From Macrostomum hystrix (Eukaryota > Platyhelminthes > Macrostomidae), in contig CATNEN010000039.1 in the NCBI GenBank assembly GCA_950097015.1, positions 2,495,001-2,559,000 of the forward strand: a stretch of 64,000 nucleotides of DNA, given 5' to 3'. Made by a program: the position numbers and the translations under genes. The notes under the pieces are model-generated. The model was given only the letters and a program-made list of their open reading frames with translations. It did no database searches and was not told the origin of the DNA. This document shows, one piece after another, positions 1-10,133 of this stretch; position 1 is the stretch's first letter, and each line of letters starts with the position of its first letter.

Positions 1-105
1 CACATCTAAACTAGAAAAACCAAGACTACATGGACTTCTAAACCAGAAAAACCAATACTACACATGGACTTCTAAACCAGAAAAACCAAGACTAAATGGA
101 CTTCC
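1..105. repeat. short tandem repeat, about 3 copies
   Basis: Roughly three copies of a unit of about 32 bp containing ccagaaaaaccaagactaca lie at the window edge. They fall inside the intron that follows exon 6 of the HAD-choline dehydrogenase gene, so they are one of the intron-private arrays. The array is cut by the window end. Confidence 0.7.
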
Positions 106-3100
106 GTACGATTTGCACTCAGGAGGGCCAACTCTCAGGGCTCAATGAGAGTGTACACTGCCTGACAACATTTAGCACACCGAGAACTAGCATGAGCTCA
201 TGGGAAACTGCCGCACCTGTCGTAGTCGAAAGCGTGTCCGCGCACGTACACCATGGCATTCAGCGAGCTGCTGCCGCCAAGTACGCGGCCACGCGGCCAG
301 TACATGACGCGCGAATTCATGTGCGCCTGCGGCAGGGTGTGATAGTACCAGTTGTACTTGTCATGACACAGGTTGTACATCAGCGCGGCTGGCATGTGGA
401 TGAACAGGTTGCGCCGGTCAGTGGGTCCGGCTTCCACCTGCCAATTAGAGCAATGTGAAATCTCATTGCACCATCACTCCCTATCTAGTTTTCATTATTA
501 CAACCTATTTAGCCACCATATTACACTCCCTTTAGCCACCATATTACACATCTTTAGCCACCATATTACACTCTCTCAGCTAACGCATCCTCAGTTGAAA
601 CCCACCAGCAGCACCCTGACGTCAGGATCCTCGGTCAGCCGGTTGGCCAGCACGCACCCGGCGCTGCCCGCCCCCACTATGACGTAATCAAACTCTGTCG
701 AGTTGGCCGCCACCGCAGTTGTTGAATAGCTTCGCCTGCCGACCCCCCGGCCCTGCCTGAGGAGGCCGACAAGGCTCGGCAAATTCGGCACCAGCAGGTC
801 CGCGTGTGGCATCAGCGCCTCCGGGCCGGACATGCCGCTGAGGACACCGACTGTGGCCCCTAGCCGGGCGCGCCGACCGCCGGATAAATCGGCTCGGGTG
901 TCGCCGACAACGATGGCGTCGGCTGGCAAGACGCCGGCCAGGTGGCAGGCGGCCAGCAGCTGCTGCGACTTGCAGGTGCCGCTCCAGGGCTGGTGCTCAG
1001 CCGGTGTCAGGCTCAGGTCAACGCTGCGTGCCAGATCGAAGTCTGCCAGGAACTGGTCCAGGCTAGCTCTGGAGTCAGAGGTCACCACCGCGACGCGGGA
1101 GCCGAGAGAGTGCAGCTCTGCCAGAGCCTGCGGAATGCCGTCGGCGGCCAGCAAGTTGACGGCCCGAGTGTTGTCCGCGCTGCCGTCATCCCACACCTGG
1201 TTGCAATGAAAATGGGTTGCAATGGGAATGGGTTGCAATGGGAATGAGTTGCAATGGGAACGGGTTGCAATGAGAATGGGATTCAGTGTGGATGGGATTT
1301 AGTGTGGATGGGATTTAGTGTGGATGGGATTTAGTGTGAATTTGGCTTCGTGTAAATTGGATGTTTCCTGACCTTGTCAAGGATCTCCTTGAGCTGGTTG
1401 TTGTCAACCCGTCGCTCGAGCAGCAGGAGGCTCTCCAGCATGTCGCGCAGGTCGGACAGGGGGCTCTCGGCCAGCGGGCCGCCCAGAATTCGCCCGGTGT
1501 CTGAGTCGAACCCAATGAGGTCGTAAAAGTTCTCGGCCACCGACTCGGAGGTGGTTTCGGCCAGACGGCCACCGACCCGCAGCGCCCAGTCGGCCCAGCG
1601 GCCGCGGACGTCGGCCAGGCTGCCGTCCTTGTCGCAGATGATGAGTCGCCATCTGCGCTCGGCGATGTGGAGCGCAGACTCCGTCAGGCTGATCGGCTGG
1701 TCCGGGAAGAAATTCGGCAGCACATCGCCGACTGTGTTTACAATGCTGCTGGCGCCGGCGGCTTCGAGGTCGGCTTTCCTAGAAACGCAATACCATTTTT
1801 AAGGAGGCATTCGGAACAAGTCTTTGTCTTTAAATGGTAGTGGTCATGAGTTCGTATCCAGAGAGACGCTGACTCTCAGAGAAAGGGTCGAGAAGACGAG
1901 GCATGTCAGTCAATCAAAAGCCTTAGCAAAAAGTGCTAAAGTGGCAATGCAGCAAACCAAATCTGGGAGCTCCGATCTCACCTGCTGACGCCGCTCAGGA
2001 CACCAACGCCGAGGCCCAGGCCGGCCCGCTTTGCGAACTGCATGTCGGTGGCCGTGTCGCCAACCATGACGGTGTCCTTGGGGTGAATGCCGAGGGCATC
2101 GCAGATCATTAGGGCATTGTGCGGATCCGGCTTTGGTAGGCTAGTCGGGTCGTCAGCGCACACCACCTTGTCAACTAAGTGTGCGACCTGTGTGGTGGGG
2201 GATATGCTTTTATGGATTTGGCTTCGTAATCCGCCTGGTCCCCATCCGCCCTGGTCCCCATCCCCCAGGCCCCCATCCGCCCAGGCCCCATCTCCCCTGG
2301 TCCCCATCCGCCCTGGTCCCCACCCCCCCGGCCTCATCTCCCCTGGTCCCCATCCCCCCAGGTCCCCATCCCCCTTGTCCCCATCCGCCCAGGCCCCATC
2401 TCCCCTGGTCCCCATCCGCCCTGGTACCAATCCGCTCTGGTCACAAACCACCCTGGTCCCCATCAGGCACTCACCCCCAGCTGGCGCAGCGCCTCGATGG
2501 TGCCTTCCCGCTGGTCGCTGGTGCACACCGCAATCTTGACGCCGTGCTGACGAAGCACCTCAAACAAATGGCCGAGATCGTGTAGCTCCTTGACGTGCTC
2601 GGCGCCGGTAGTCGGCTCAGGAACGCAGGTCTCAACAATGTTCGCCGCTTGGGCTTCGTCGATGCCCTCGTGGACCAGCATCTGCGTCAGGGCGACCCGC
2701 ATCTGCGCCTTGGTGCCCTCCGACAGCAGGCCAGGTCCCGCTCGTTGGGTCCGCTCACACACGCCCAGCGTACCGTAAACCTGTGATTTGTACTTGATTT
2801 GATTGCTTCTGCCACACTCTGCCTCATGATGACAGCCAGACTCTTCACCACAATGACAGCCAGACTCTTCATCACAGTGATAGCCAGACCATTCATCACA
2901 ATGACAGCCAGACCCTTCATCACAATGCCAGCCAGACCCTTCATCACAATGCCAGCCAGACCCTTCATCACAATGCCAGCCAGACCATTCATCACAATGC
3001 CAGCCAGACCATTCATCACAATGCCAGCCAGACCCTTCATCACAATGCCAGCCAGACCATTCATCACAATGCCAGCCAGACCATTCATCACAATGCCAGC

Positions 3101-3920
3101 CAGACCATTCATCACAATGCCAGCCAGACCCTTCATCACAATGCCAGCCAGACCATTCATCACAATGCCAGCCAGACCCTTCATCACAATGCCAGCCAGA
3201 CCCTTCATCACAATGCCAGCCAGACCATTCATCACAATGCCAGCCAGACCCTTCATCACAATGCCAGCCAGACCCTTCATCACAATGCCAGCCAGACCCT
3301 TCATCACAATGCCAGCCAGACCATTCATCACAATGCCAGCCAGACCATTCATCACAATGCCAGCCAGACCATTCATCACAATGCCAGCCAGACCCTTCAT
3401 CACAATGCCAGCCAGACCATTCATCACAATGCCAGCCAGACCCTTCATCACAATGCCAGCCAGACCCTTCATCACAATGCCAGCCAGACCATTCATCACA
3501 ATGCCAGCCAGACCCTTCATCACAATGACAGCCAGACCCTTCATCACAATGCCAGCCAGACCATTCATCACAATGACAGCCAGACCTTCCCCTCTCACAT
3601 CACAATGACAGCCACACCTTCCCCTTCCTAACCTTGGCAGCGACGTCTCGTCCGCTGGCCTGCACAATCTGTTCTGCCAGACTGCGGGCCCAGGGTGCCC
3701 ACATGGAGTGAAAGCAGACCAAGGTGCCATCCTTGTCGAATATCACCAGCTTGTAGCGCAATGATCTGTTGTGCACCAGCTTCTGATGCAGCTGCCTCGT
3801 GCTCAGCTTTGGGTTCAGAGGAGACACCAGCAATGAGGCAGGACGAGACCAGCGCAGTGGAGGGCGAATGAGGAAGCGAGACATTGGAATGGAGCTGCTG
3901 CGACATAATTGACTAAACAT
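1..3920 (-). CDS. HAD-HAD-choline dehydrogenase-like fusion protein, 3' partial
   Basis: Predicted exons on the minus strand: 3920-3633, 2780-2475, 2187-1982, 1778-1373, 1196-606 and 437-217, continuing outside the window. All splice sites are GT-AG and all phases agree, giving at least 672 residues. Residues 1-55 are rich in R, S and L with few acids, like a mitochondrial presequence. HAD domain 1 has FDKDGTL (61-67), VCTSD (181-185), KPDP (217-220) and VGDTATD (240-246). HAD domain 2 has CDKDGSL (315-321), VVTSD (439-443) and VVGDTRADL (498-506). Inside the same exon as the end of HAD 2 begins a GMC flavoprotein: FAD-binding GAGSAG (577-582), then [16 protein letters not shown], the GMC signature of choline dehydrogenase. 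HAD domains are usually small-molecule phosphatases; choline dehydrogenase oxidises choline to betaine aldehyde in mitochondria. The fusion is unusual. A chain of separate genes joined only by a missing stop is the main alternative. Confidence 0.82.
106..185 (+). mobile_element. SINE family B fragment
   Basis: The stretch with gggccaactctcagg and gagtgtacactgcctgac is shared with the longer copies at 11005-11240 (opposite orientation), 20650-20880 and 46330-46640. It is a short internal piece without the tRNA-like head, lying in the intron after exon 6 of the first gene. Confidence 0.5.
523..582. repeat. three-copy 19-22 bp repeat in intron 5
   Basis: Three copies of tagccaccatattacac lie in intron 5 (438-605) of the HAD-choline dehydrogenase gene, close to the donor of exon 5. 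Confidence 0.7.
1197..1345. repeat. two short tandem repeats filling intron 4
   Basis: Intron 4 (1197-1372) is made of about five 15-bp units containing gggttgcaatgggaa next to the acceptor, and about four 16-bp units containing gatgggatttagtgtg. The first unit runs directly into the acceptor sequence of exon 5. Confidence 0.8.
2220..2465. repeat. C-rich minisatellite in intron 2
   Basis: Degenerate 12-24 bp units built from ctggtccccatccgcc and caggccccatctcc fill intron 2 (2188-2474) of the HAD-choline dehydrogenase gene. They begin about ten bases from the splice donor on the minus strand. Confidence 0.85.
2815..3610. repeat. 24-bp minisatellite, about 33 copies, in intron 1
   Basis: The unit contains cacaatgccagccagacc, followed by a two-state variable position (cattcat or cttcat). 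The array fills intron 1 (2781-3632). On the gene strand it starts about a dozen bases inside the donor. Because the unit is a multiple of three it gives long open frames on both strands, which I do not treat as coding. Confidence 0.95.
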
Positions 3921-5253
3921 TATGTGGCTGCAATATTTTTTGTGATTCTATGATAAAATAGTATAATCAAAAGATTTTTAATTATACATACATAGCTATT
4001 ATGTACTAATAAGTATAACACTTGCCTAAGTATAACAGATGTGTATATATTACATACACTTGTTATATCTGTAAATATATTTAATTACATAATAAGATCT
4101 ATGATATAAAAGTATGGGAATGTAGAACTAAATATATAGAGCAAAGTTTCTTTTTAGATATTGTACTTTAAGACTAAGGAAGACTGTGCCTATGTAGGAT
4201 TCAGTAGTAAAGGTATGAACCCTAACTGAGATAATAATAAGTGTTCTAGGATCTAAATAAAAAGATCCTAATAACTCAATACATTTCCACAAATTTTTAT
4301 AAAATACAATAATAAAAAATAAAAGAATAGTAACAAACACTTATCAAAATAAGAACTTACAAGCATTTAAAAAATTAACATGCTAGCTAACTCTGTATAC
4401 AAAACAAGTCATAAAAAATTAAAATAATATCTTAAACACAATTAGCTAGCTAAGCTCGTTTTGTAACCTTGTTGCTTGATATTTATGATAACTAGGCCAG
4501 CTAACAAAAGGCCATAAACAGTTAAATTAATTTACGATGAACATGTGAGGTCTCAGCCTGCAAACCCCCGGAACGGCACTGAACACTACCATAGACAAAA
4601 CGATAATATGTCGTAAATTAAGAAAAACTTAAGTACGGCGTTGATGCTCGAACAGAAAAAGAATGTAACTAAACCAGGCTACACGACCATATACACTCGT
4701 GCGCTACACGCACTGTTATGAGCGTTGCTACACTCCCAGCCGTGGTTTTGTGACTCTGTGTGGTTGAAGTCTGGTTTTTGTTGCACTGTGGCTGTGGCAT
4801 ACGAAACGTTTTTTTATTAAACTAAAAACTTCCAGAAATTTAACCTCGGAAAAAGTTCCTTTATGTGAATACCGCTGGTTGTGCGTATTATTTACATGGT
4901 CACAACAAAATAAACAACACAACTGGAAGGCTATGGTAGATTTCCATAATATTCATGGAAAGATTTTAGGATTGCAGCGTGCGAAAAGTAATAACCGCGT
5001 TTGCATTTGGTTTACTTATAAAACTATTGTGTTATTTTTCATTTAGGCTCTAATAATCGAATATTGCTTAAAGAGGTGCACTAGCTTAAAAAATTAAAAT
5101 GTGTTTTAATCAAATTAGTAAAGAGCGTGCAATTCAAAGTGAGATACTTTGCATATTTTCTTTTATTTTGTTTAGATGTTACATTGCATTGTCGTAGTAC
5201 TATCATTGTTTGGCATAGATTCTTAACTAGCTGCTGATTATCTCGTGTTAATC
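3921..5253. other. AT-rich intergenic region between divergent genes
   Basis: This separates the first gene (minus) from the GPx gene (plus), so it must contain both 5' regions. It is AT-rich with short open frames only. I see no convincing TATA box, CpG-rich core or extra exon. Confidence 0.5.
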
Positions 5254-7686
5254 ATGGTAGGTAAATTTACAATGCAACTCCATTTTATAGTGTTGGATTG
5301 TACATTGTTTCTTCCATCTTATGTTTCTAGTAATAAAATATCAATGATCAATGATAGGCCTACGTTTAAAGTAGCATTTTGAAAAGTCATTGTCACCACT
5401 TGCCGTTTTAGGCTTCGAGTACGGAGCAAAAAACGGTATACGACTTTGAGGCCGTTGACATCGATGGCAACACTGTGTCAATGAATAAGTACAAGTAAGT
5501 CGGCCTACTTGCTACAAAGACTCTTCACCCATAGATAGCAAAATGCGCGAAAAATAAGTCTGTGTTCATTAATTATCCAGAGGCCGCGTGCTGGTCGTTG
5601 TTAACGTGGCCTGCAAGTGAGGCGCCACCGAGAAGAACTACACCCAGCTGGCCGAGATGCACACTCGGCTAGCGGAGCGCGGCCTTGCCATCGCCGCCTT
5701 CCCCTGCAACCAGTTCGGCTCCCAGGAGCCCTGGCCGGAGGCCGAGATCAAGGCCTACGTGGCTCGCTGGAATGTCGCCTTCGACATGTACTCTAAGATC
5801 AATGTAAACGGCAGCGGCGCCCATCCGCTGTTTGTGTTTCTGAAGAACCGCCTGTCTGGAACCTTCGGCGATTTCATCAAGTGGAACTTCACCAAGTTCC
5901 TGGTGGACTCCAAGGGCAACCCGGTCAAGCGCTACTCGCCCACCACTGCCCCAAATGTGAGCATACTTTGAAATCTGACCGCCAGCAGCCAGCGATTTCC
6001 TGCTGGCTGCAATGGGGACAGCACTGGCTGTAGTAGCTACTTGGACAGCTCTGGCTGTAGTAGCTAGTGTTGGGGTACGAAGCCGCGACTGCCAGCTAGA
6101 GGCTAGGGCGCTGGGTGCGGAAGAGAGGAAATATAAAAGTATGGACTGCAGGCACAAGAAGCCTAGCACTTCAATATAGCAAAGCAGCGTTTTCCTTCGC
6201 TCCTTTCTGACCTATCTCGCCTTCTGATAAGAAGGCCAACAGCTAGGTTACGATGGACCATAGACGTAAGTTGGGGAGGAAGTGCTTATGGCTATGTCTC
6301 GCAACTTTGGGTAACTTTGGGCAAAAGTCTGTTTTTCGAAACCTTCGTATGTCTATGGTCTTTCTTAAGGTTGATCTCAACCCAACTACTGCTCGGTATC
6401 AGTAATCCTTAAGACGTCGTAAGACGTAAGATTATCGGAGAAATCTCAGGGTACGATATCTTTAATACTGCAAGTGACAGCCAAGATCATGGCGGCCAAG
6501 CACCAACCCAACTTCTTGCCTGGAGAAAAGGTGGGTGTGGCGTCCCCCCAGTCTCCATGGACTGAACAGCTGTACAGCTCCTGCTGTAAGGGGTGACAGC
6601 TCTGGCTGTAGGTTATATAGCACTGGCTGTAGGTTATATAGCACTGGCTGTAGGTTATATAGCACTGGCTGTAGGTTATATAGCACTGGCTGTAGGTTAT
6701 ATAGCACTGGCTGTAGGTTATATAGCACTGGCTGTAGGTTATACAGCACTGGCTGTAGGTTATATAGCACTGGCTGTAGGTTATATAGCACTGGCTGTAG
6801 GTTATATAGCACTGGCTGTAGGTTATATAGCACTGGCTGTAGGTTATATAGCACTGGCTGTAGGTTATATAGCACTGGCTGTAGGTTATATAGCACTGGC
6901 TGTAGGTTATATAGCACTGGCTGTAGGTTATATAGCACTGGCTGTAGGTTATATAGCACTGGCTGTAGGTTATATAGCACTGGCTGTAGGTTATATAGCA
7001 CTGGCTGTAGGTTATATAGCACTGGCTGTAGGTTATATAGCACTGGCTGTAGGTTATAAAGCACTGGCTGTAGGTTATATAGCACTGGCTGTAGGTTATA
7101 CAGCACTGGCTGTAGGTTATATAGCACTGGCTGTAGGTTATATAGCACTGGCTGTAGGTTATTGCACTGGCTGTAGGTTATATAGCACTGGCTGTAGGTT
7201 ATATAGCACTGGCTGTAGGTTATATAGCACTGGCTGTAGGTTATATAGCACTGGCTGTAGGTTATTGCACTGGCTGTAGGTTATATAGCACTGGCTGTAG
7301 GTTATATAGCACTGGCTGTAGGTTATTGCACTGGCTGTAGGTTATATAGCACTGGCTGTAAGGTGGAGTACAGCACTACCTAGTCCTTAGCAGCTTAGCT
7401 CACACCAAGATAAGGTGTTATCTCGGCAATACTCTGCAAGATTTTAGCAATTGCACCTGTTGGTTGTGCAAGACTCGGACTGCTTGCCTCTTGCTGGCAT
7501 GGATACCTTATCTCACCTGACCTCGGAGCGTGTAGGGCTGCTCGACTGTGCTAGTGTTAACGTGTTATTTACAGGCTGTAGACAGTCATAGCTCTTGTTT
7601 TCTAACATCTGTGCTTATTAAATTTCCTCCCAACGCAGGACCTGGAGGCCGACATTCTGAAGCTGCTCGATGAGATCGGCAAGTGA
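5254..7686 (+). CDS. GPX4: phospholipid hydroperoxide glutathione peroxidase (selenoprotein)
   Basis: Reduces lipid and other hydroperoxides using glutathione. Exons: a proposed one-codon coding exon 5254-5256, then 5412-5494, 5581-5956 and 7639-7686, with matching phases and a total of 169 residues. The in-frame TGA at 5618-5620 sits exactly at the catalytic position (NVACK-U-GATEKNYTQL), so it is read as selenocysteine. The other catalytic residues are present: Q in FPCNQFG, and W and N in IKWNFTKF. The reading frame continues with strong GPx4 identity after the TGA and ends DEIGK. The motifs resemble blood-fluke GPx more than vertebrate GPx4. The single-codon start exon is inferred from ATG followed by gtaggt and from the resulting family-typical length; another upstream exon remains possible. 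Intron 3 holds a SINE piece and a 21-bp array. Confidence 0.93.
5618..5620 (+). other. selenocysteine codon (TGA)
   Basis: This in-frame TGA is at the position of the catalytic selenocysteine of GPx4, with conserved sequence on both sides. Reading it as a stop would leave a peptide of about 40 residues and an unexplained conserved downstream frame. Confidence 0.93.
6525..6600 (+). mobile_element. SINE family A, 3' fragment
   Basis: The sequence ggtgggtgtggcgtcc, then cagtctccatggactgaacagctgta, matches the 3' part of the full SINE at 16045-16362. The fragment lies in GPx intron 3 and directly abuts the 21-bp array, whose unit resembles the end of the element (ctgtacagctcctgctgta). Confidence 0.75.
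6598..7366. repeat. 21-bp minisatellite, about 36 copies, in GPx intron 3
   Basis: The unit contains ggctgtaggttatatagcac, is nearly homogeneous, and has a few shortened copies (gttattgcac) near the distal end. It starts where a truncated SINE A ends, suggesting it grew from SINE tail sequence. Long open frames through it on both strands are repeat artefacts. Confidence 0.96.
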
Positions 7687-7817
7687 AGGCCGAATTTTCG
7701 CAGCACCAGCCAACTGTCGCGTCTCTAACCAATTTTTATATTAGCCCATATCCTTAACACTACTGTTGTTTGCCTGACTAGTAGTAGTATGTCCACTCTG
7801 CTTTCTGCCCTGTAACG

Positions 7818-7897
7818 AAGCGATTTATGACGCCGCTGCCAGCAAAGGGTTTGCCGTCCGAACTTGGCGGCCGCCTGTGGCAAGCGACCGAATCGTT
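7818..7897 (+). promoter_or_regulatory. candidate SECIS element in GPx 3' UTR
   Basis: About 130 bases after the GPx stop the sequence has the parts expected of a eukaryotic SECIS. Outer helix arms cgatt (7821-7825) and aatcg pair; ATGA (7827-7830) faces GA (7886-7887); TGCCA and TGGCA pair in helix 2; AAA (7844-7846) is unpaired; and TTGCCG and TGGCGG form a small top stem as in form 2 elements. Helix 2 has an unpaired bulge near the core, so the fold is imperfect by eye. Confidence 0.55.
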
Positions 7898-8220
7898 GAA
7901 CCTCTGGACTGTTTAGTTGGCGATGTGCACGCCCTGCGGTCCGGGTCAACCGCTTCCTCCAGGGTGGGGGCCAGTGTTTACGACTGCTCGCGCTGTCAAT
8001 AGCTATATTGTAAATCGAGTTTTTAATTTAAAATACGTTTAGCTTGCTGTACTACTTACAGTAGGCGTGTTGAAATGTTGAACTAAGGAAGTATTCCATT
8101 ATGACTGAGCACTGTGCTAGCTGTGCAGATTTTCTCACTCAAAATTCCGTAACCTTTTTATCATCTTCACAAGAACTATTTCTATTTAACAGTTTATGAT
8201 TGATTTATTTAGAGAAAAGA

Positions 8221-8226
8221 AATAAA
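8221..8226 (+). terminator. polyadenylation signal AATAAA for GPx
   Basis: A canonical AATAAA about 535 bases after the GPx stop, downstream of the candidate SECIS as required for a selenoprotein 3' UTR. Confidence 0.5.
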
Positions 8227-8369
8227 AGTCGATCTCATATTTTCTCATTCAAATATGGCGTTAGCCTGCAATTTAACATTCTATGAATGTTCTTATCCAT
8301 TAGTTCAGCTTGATTTATTGATACGTTTGCTCAAGCAATAATGCGATCGTCATTTAGTAGACGGGTGAT

Positions 8370-9738
8370 GGCACTTAAGGATGTACTGAAGGACTGGGTG
8401 GTATCTGATGATGCACTGAAGGACTGGGTGGTATCTGCATGGGGATGCATTGAAGGACTGGGTGGTATCTGCATGGGGATGCATTGAAGGACTGGGTGGT
8501 ATCTGATGATGCACTGAAGGACTGGGTGTTATCTGATGATGCACTGAAGGACTGGGTGGTATCTGGGGATGCATTGAAGGACTGGGTGGTATCTGATGAT
8601 GCACTGAAGGACTGGGTGGTATCTGGGGATGCACTGAAGGACTGGGTGGTATCTGATGATGCACTGATGGACTGGGTGGTATCTGAGGATGCACTGATGG
8701 ACTGGGTGGTATCTGATGATGCACTGAAGGACTGGGTGGTATCTGATGATGCACTGAAGGACTGGGTGGTATCTGAGGATGCACTGATGGACTGGGTGTT
8801 ATCTGAGGATGCACTGAAGGACTGGGTGGTATCTGAGGATGCACTGATGGACTGGGTGGTATCTGAGGATGCACTGATGGACTGGGTGGTATCTGATGAT
8901 GCACTGATGGACTGGGTGGTATCTGATGATGCACTGAAGGACTGGGTGGTATCTGAGGATGCACTGATGGACTGGGTGGTATCTGAGGATGCACTGATGG
9001 ACTGGGTGGTATCTGAGGATGCACTGATGGACTGGGTGGTATCTGGGGATGCACTGAAGGACTGGGTGGTATCTGAGGATGCACTGATGGACTGGGTGGT
9101 ATCTGAGGATGCACTGATGGACTGGGTGGTATCTGATGATGCACTGATGGACTGGGTGGTATCTGATGATGCACTGAAGGACTGGGTGGTATCTGAGGAT
9201 GCACTGATGGACTGGGTGGTATCTGATGATGCACTGAAGGACTGGGTGGTATCTGATGATGCACTGAAGGACTGGGTGGTATCTGAGGATGCACTGATGG
9301 ACTGGGTGTTATCTGAGGATGCACTGAAGGACTGGGTGGTATCTGAGGATGCACTGATGGACTGGGTGGTATCTGAGGATGCACTGAAGGACTGGGTGGT
9401 ATCTGATGATGCACTGATGGACTGGGTGGTATCTGATGATGCACTGAAGGACTGGGTGGTATCTGATGATGCACTGAAGGACTGGGTGGTATCTGATGAT
9501 GCACTGAAGGACTGGGTGGTATCTGATGATGCACTGAAGGACTGGGTGGTATCTGGGGATGCACTGAAGGACTGGGTGGTATCTGGGGATGCACTGAAGG
9601 ACTGGGTGGTATCTGGGGATGCACTGAAGGACTGGGTGGTATCTGAAGATGCACTGATGGACTGGGTGGTATCTGATGATGCACTGATGGACTGGGTGGT
9701 ATCTGATGATGCACTGATGGACTGGGTGTTACGAGTAT
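8370..9738. repeat. 30-bp minisatellite, about 45 copies
   Basis: The unit contains ggactgggtggtatctga followed by variable positions (gatgatgc, gaggatgc, ggggatgc) and ctgaagg or ctgatgg. The first copies carry longer inserts. It lies between the 3' ends of the convergent GPx and DSL-protein genes. The 425-500 codon open frames on both strands are consequences of the 30-bp period. Confidence 0.96.
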
Positions 9739-10133
9739 TTGCAGATGACAAGGTACAATGAGAAATATAATTTTAACAGATGCTGTAATCGATGAGAATA
9801 ATGTAGAGTACGCGCGTGAGCAGAAGCTGTAATTGAAAAAGTAATGTGCCAATTGTCAGTCAACGGCTATTAATTCTAGTAAACATACCAATGAGAACAG
9901 CTTGCAATTAACTGGTACTTCAATTTTTTCGTGTTTTCAATACTGAATCGGGTGGATCAAATTGGGAATCTGGATTGACACTTAAAAGGGAAGCGAATTG
10001 AAACCGAACATTTGAGTGAAAATACACCTTTCACATTGTGAAAATACAAATGTTAACGGACAGGTAACGCTATTCAGAGCTAATTTTATGTTGGCAGTGA
10101 TTTTCCGTCAACCTGAAACCCCGTCGACCTTCG
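9739..10133. other. intergenic / 3' flank of the DSL gene
   Basis: AT-rich sequence without a repeat or recognisable exon. It should hold the 3' UTR of the minus-strand DSL gene. I see no clear AATAAA; a weaker CATAAA-type signal is near 10086. Confidence 0.35.

Noticed and set aside
2687-3730. Long glycine/lysine-type repeat frame on the minus strand and its plus-strand counterpart
   Set aside because: This is the 24-bp array in intron 1. Neither frame continues from exon 1, which hits a stop shortly after its donor.
5618-5620. Nonsense mutation making the GPx a pseudogene
   Set aside because: The TGA is exactly at the selenocysteine position, and the frame stays conserved on both sides with intact splice sites.
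8350-9852. Overlapping 425-500 codon frames on both strands
   Set aside because: They result from the 30-bp array. Frames open on both strands at once with the same period are not evidence of coding.
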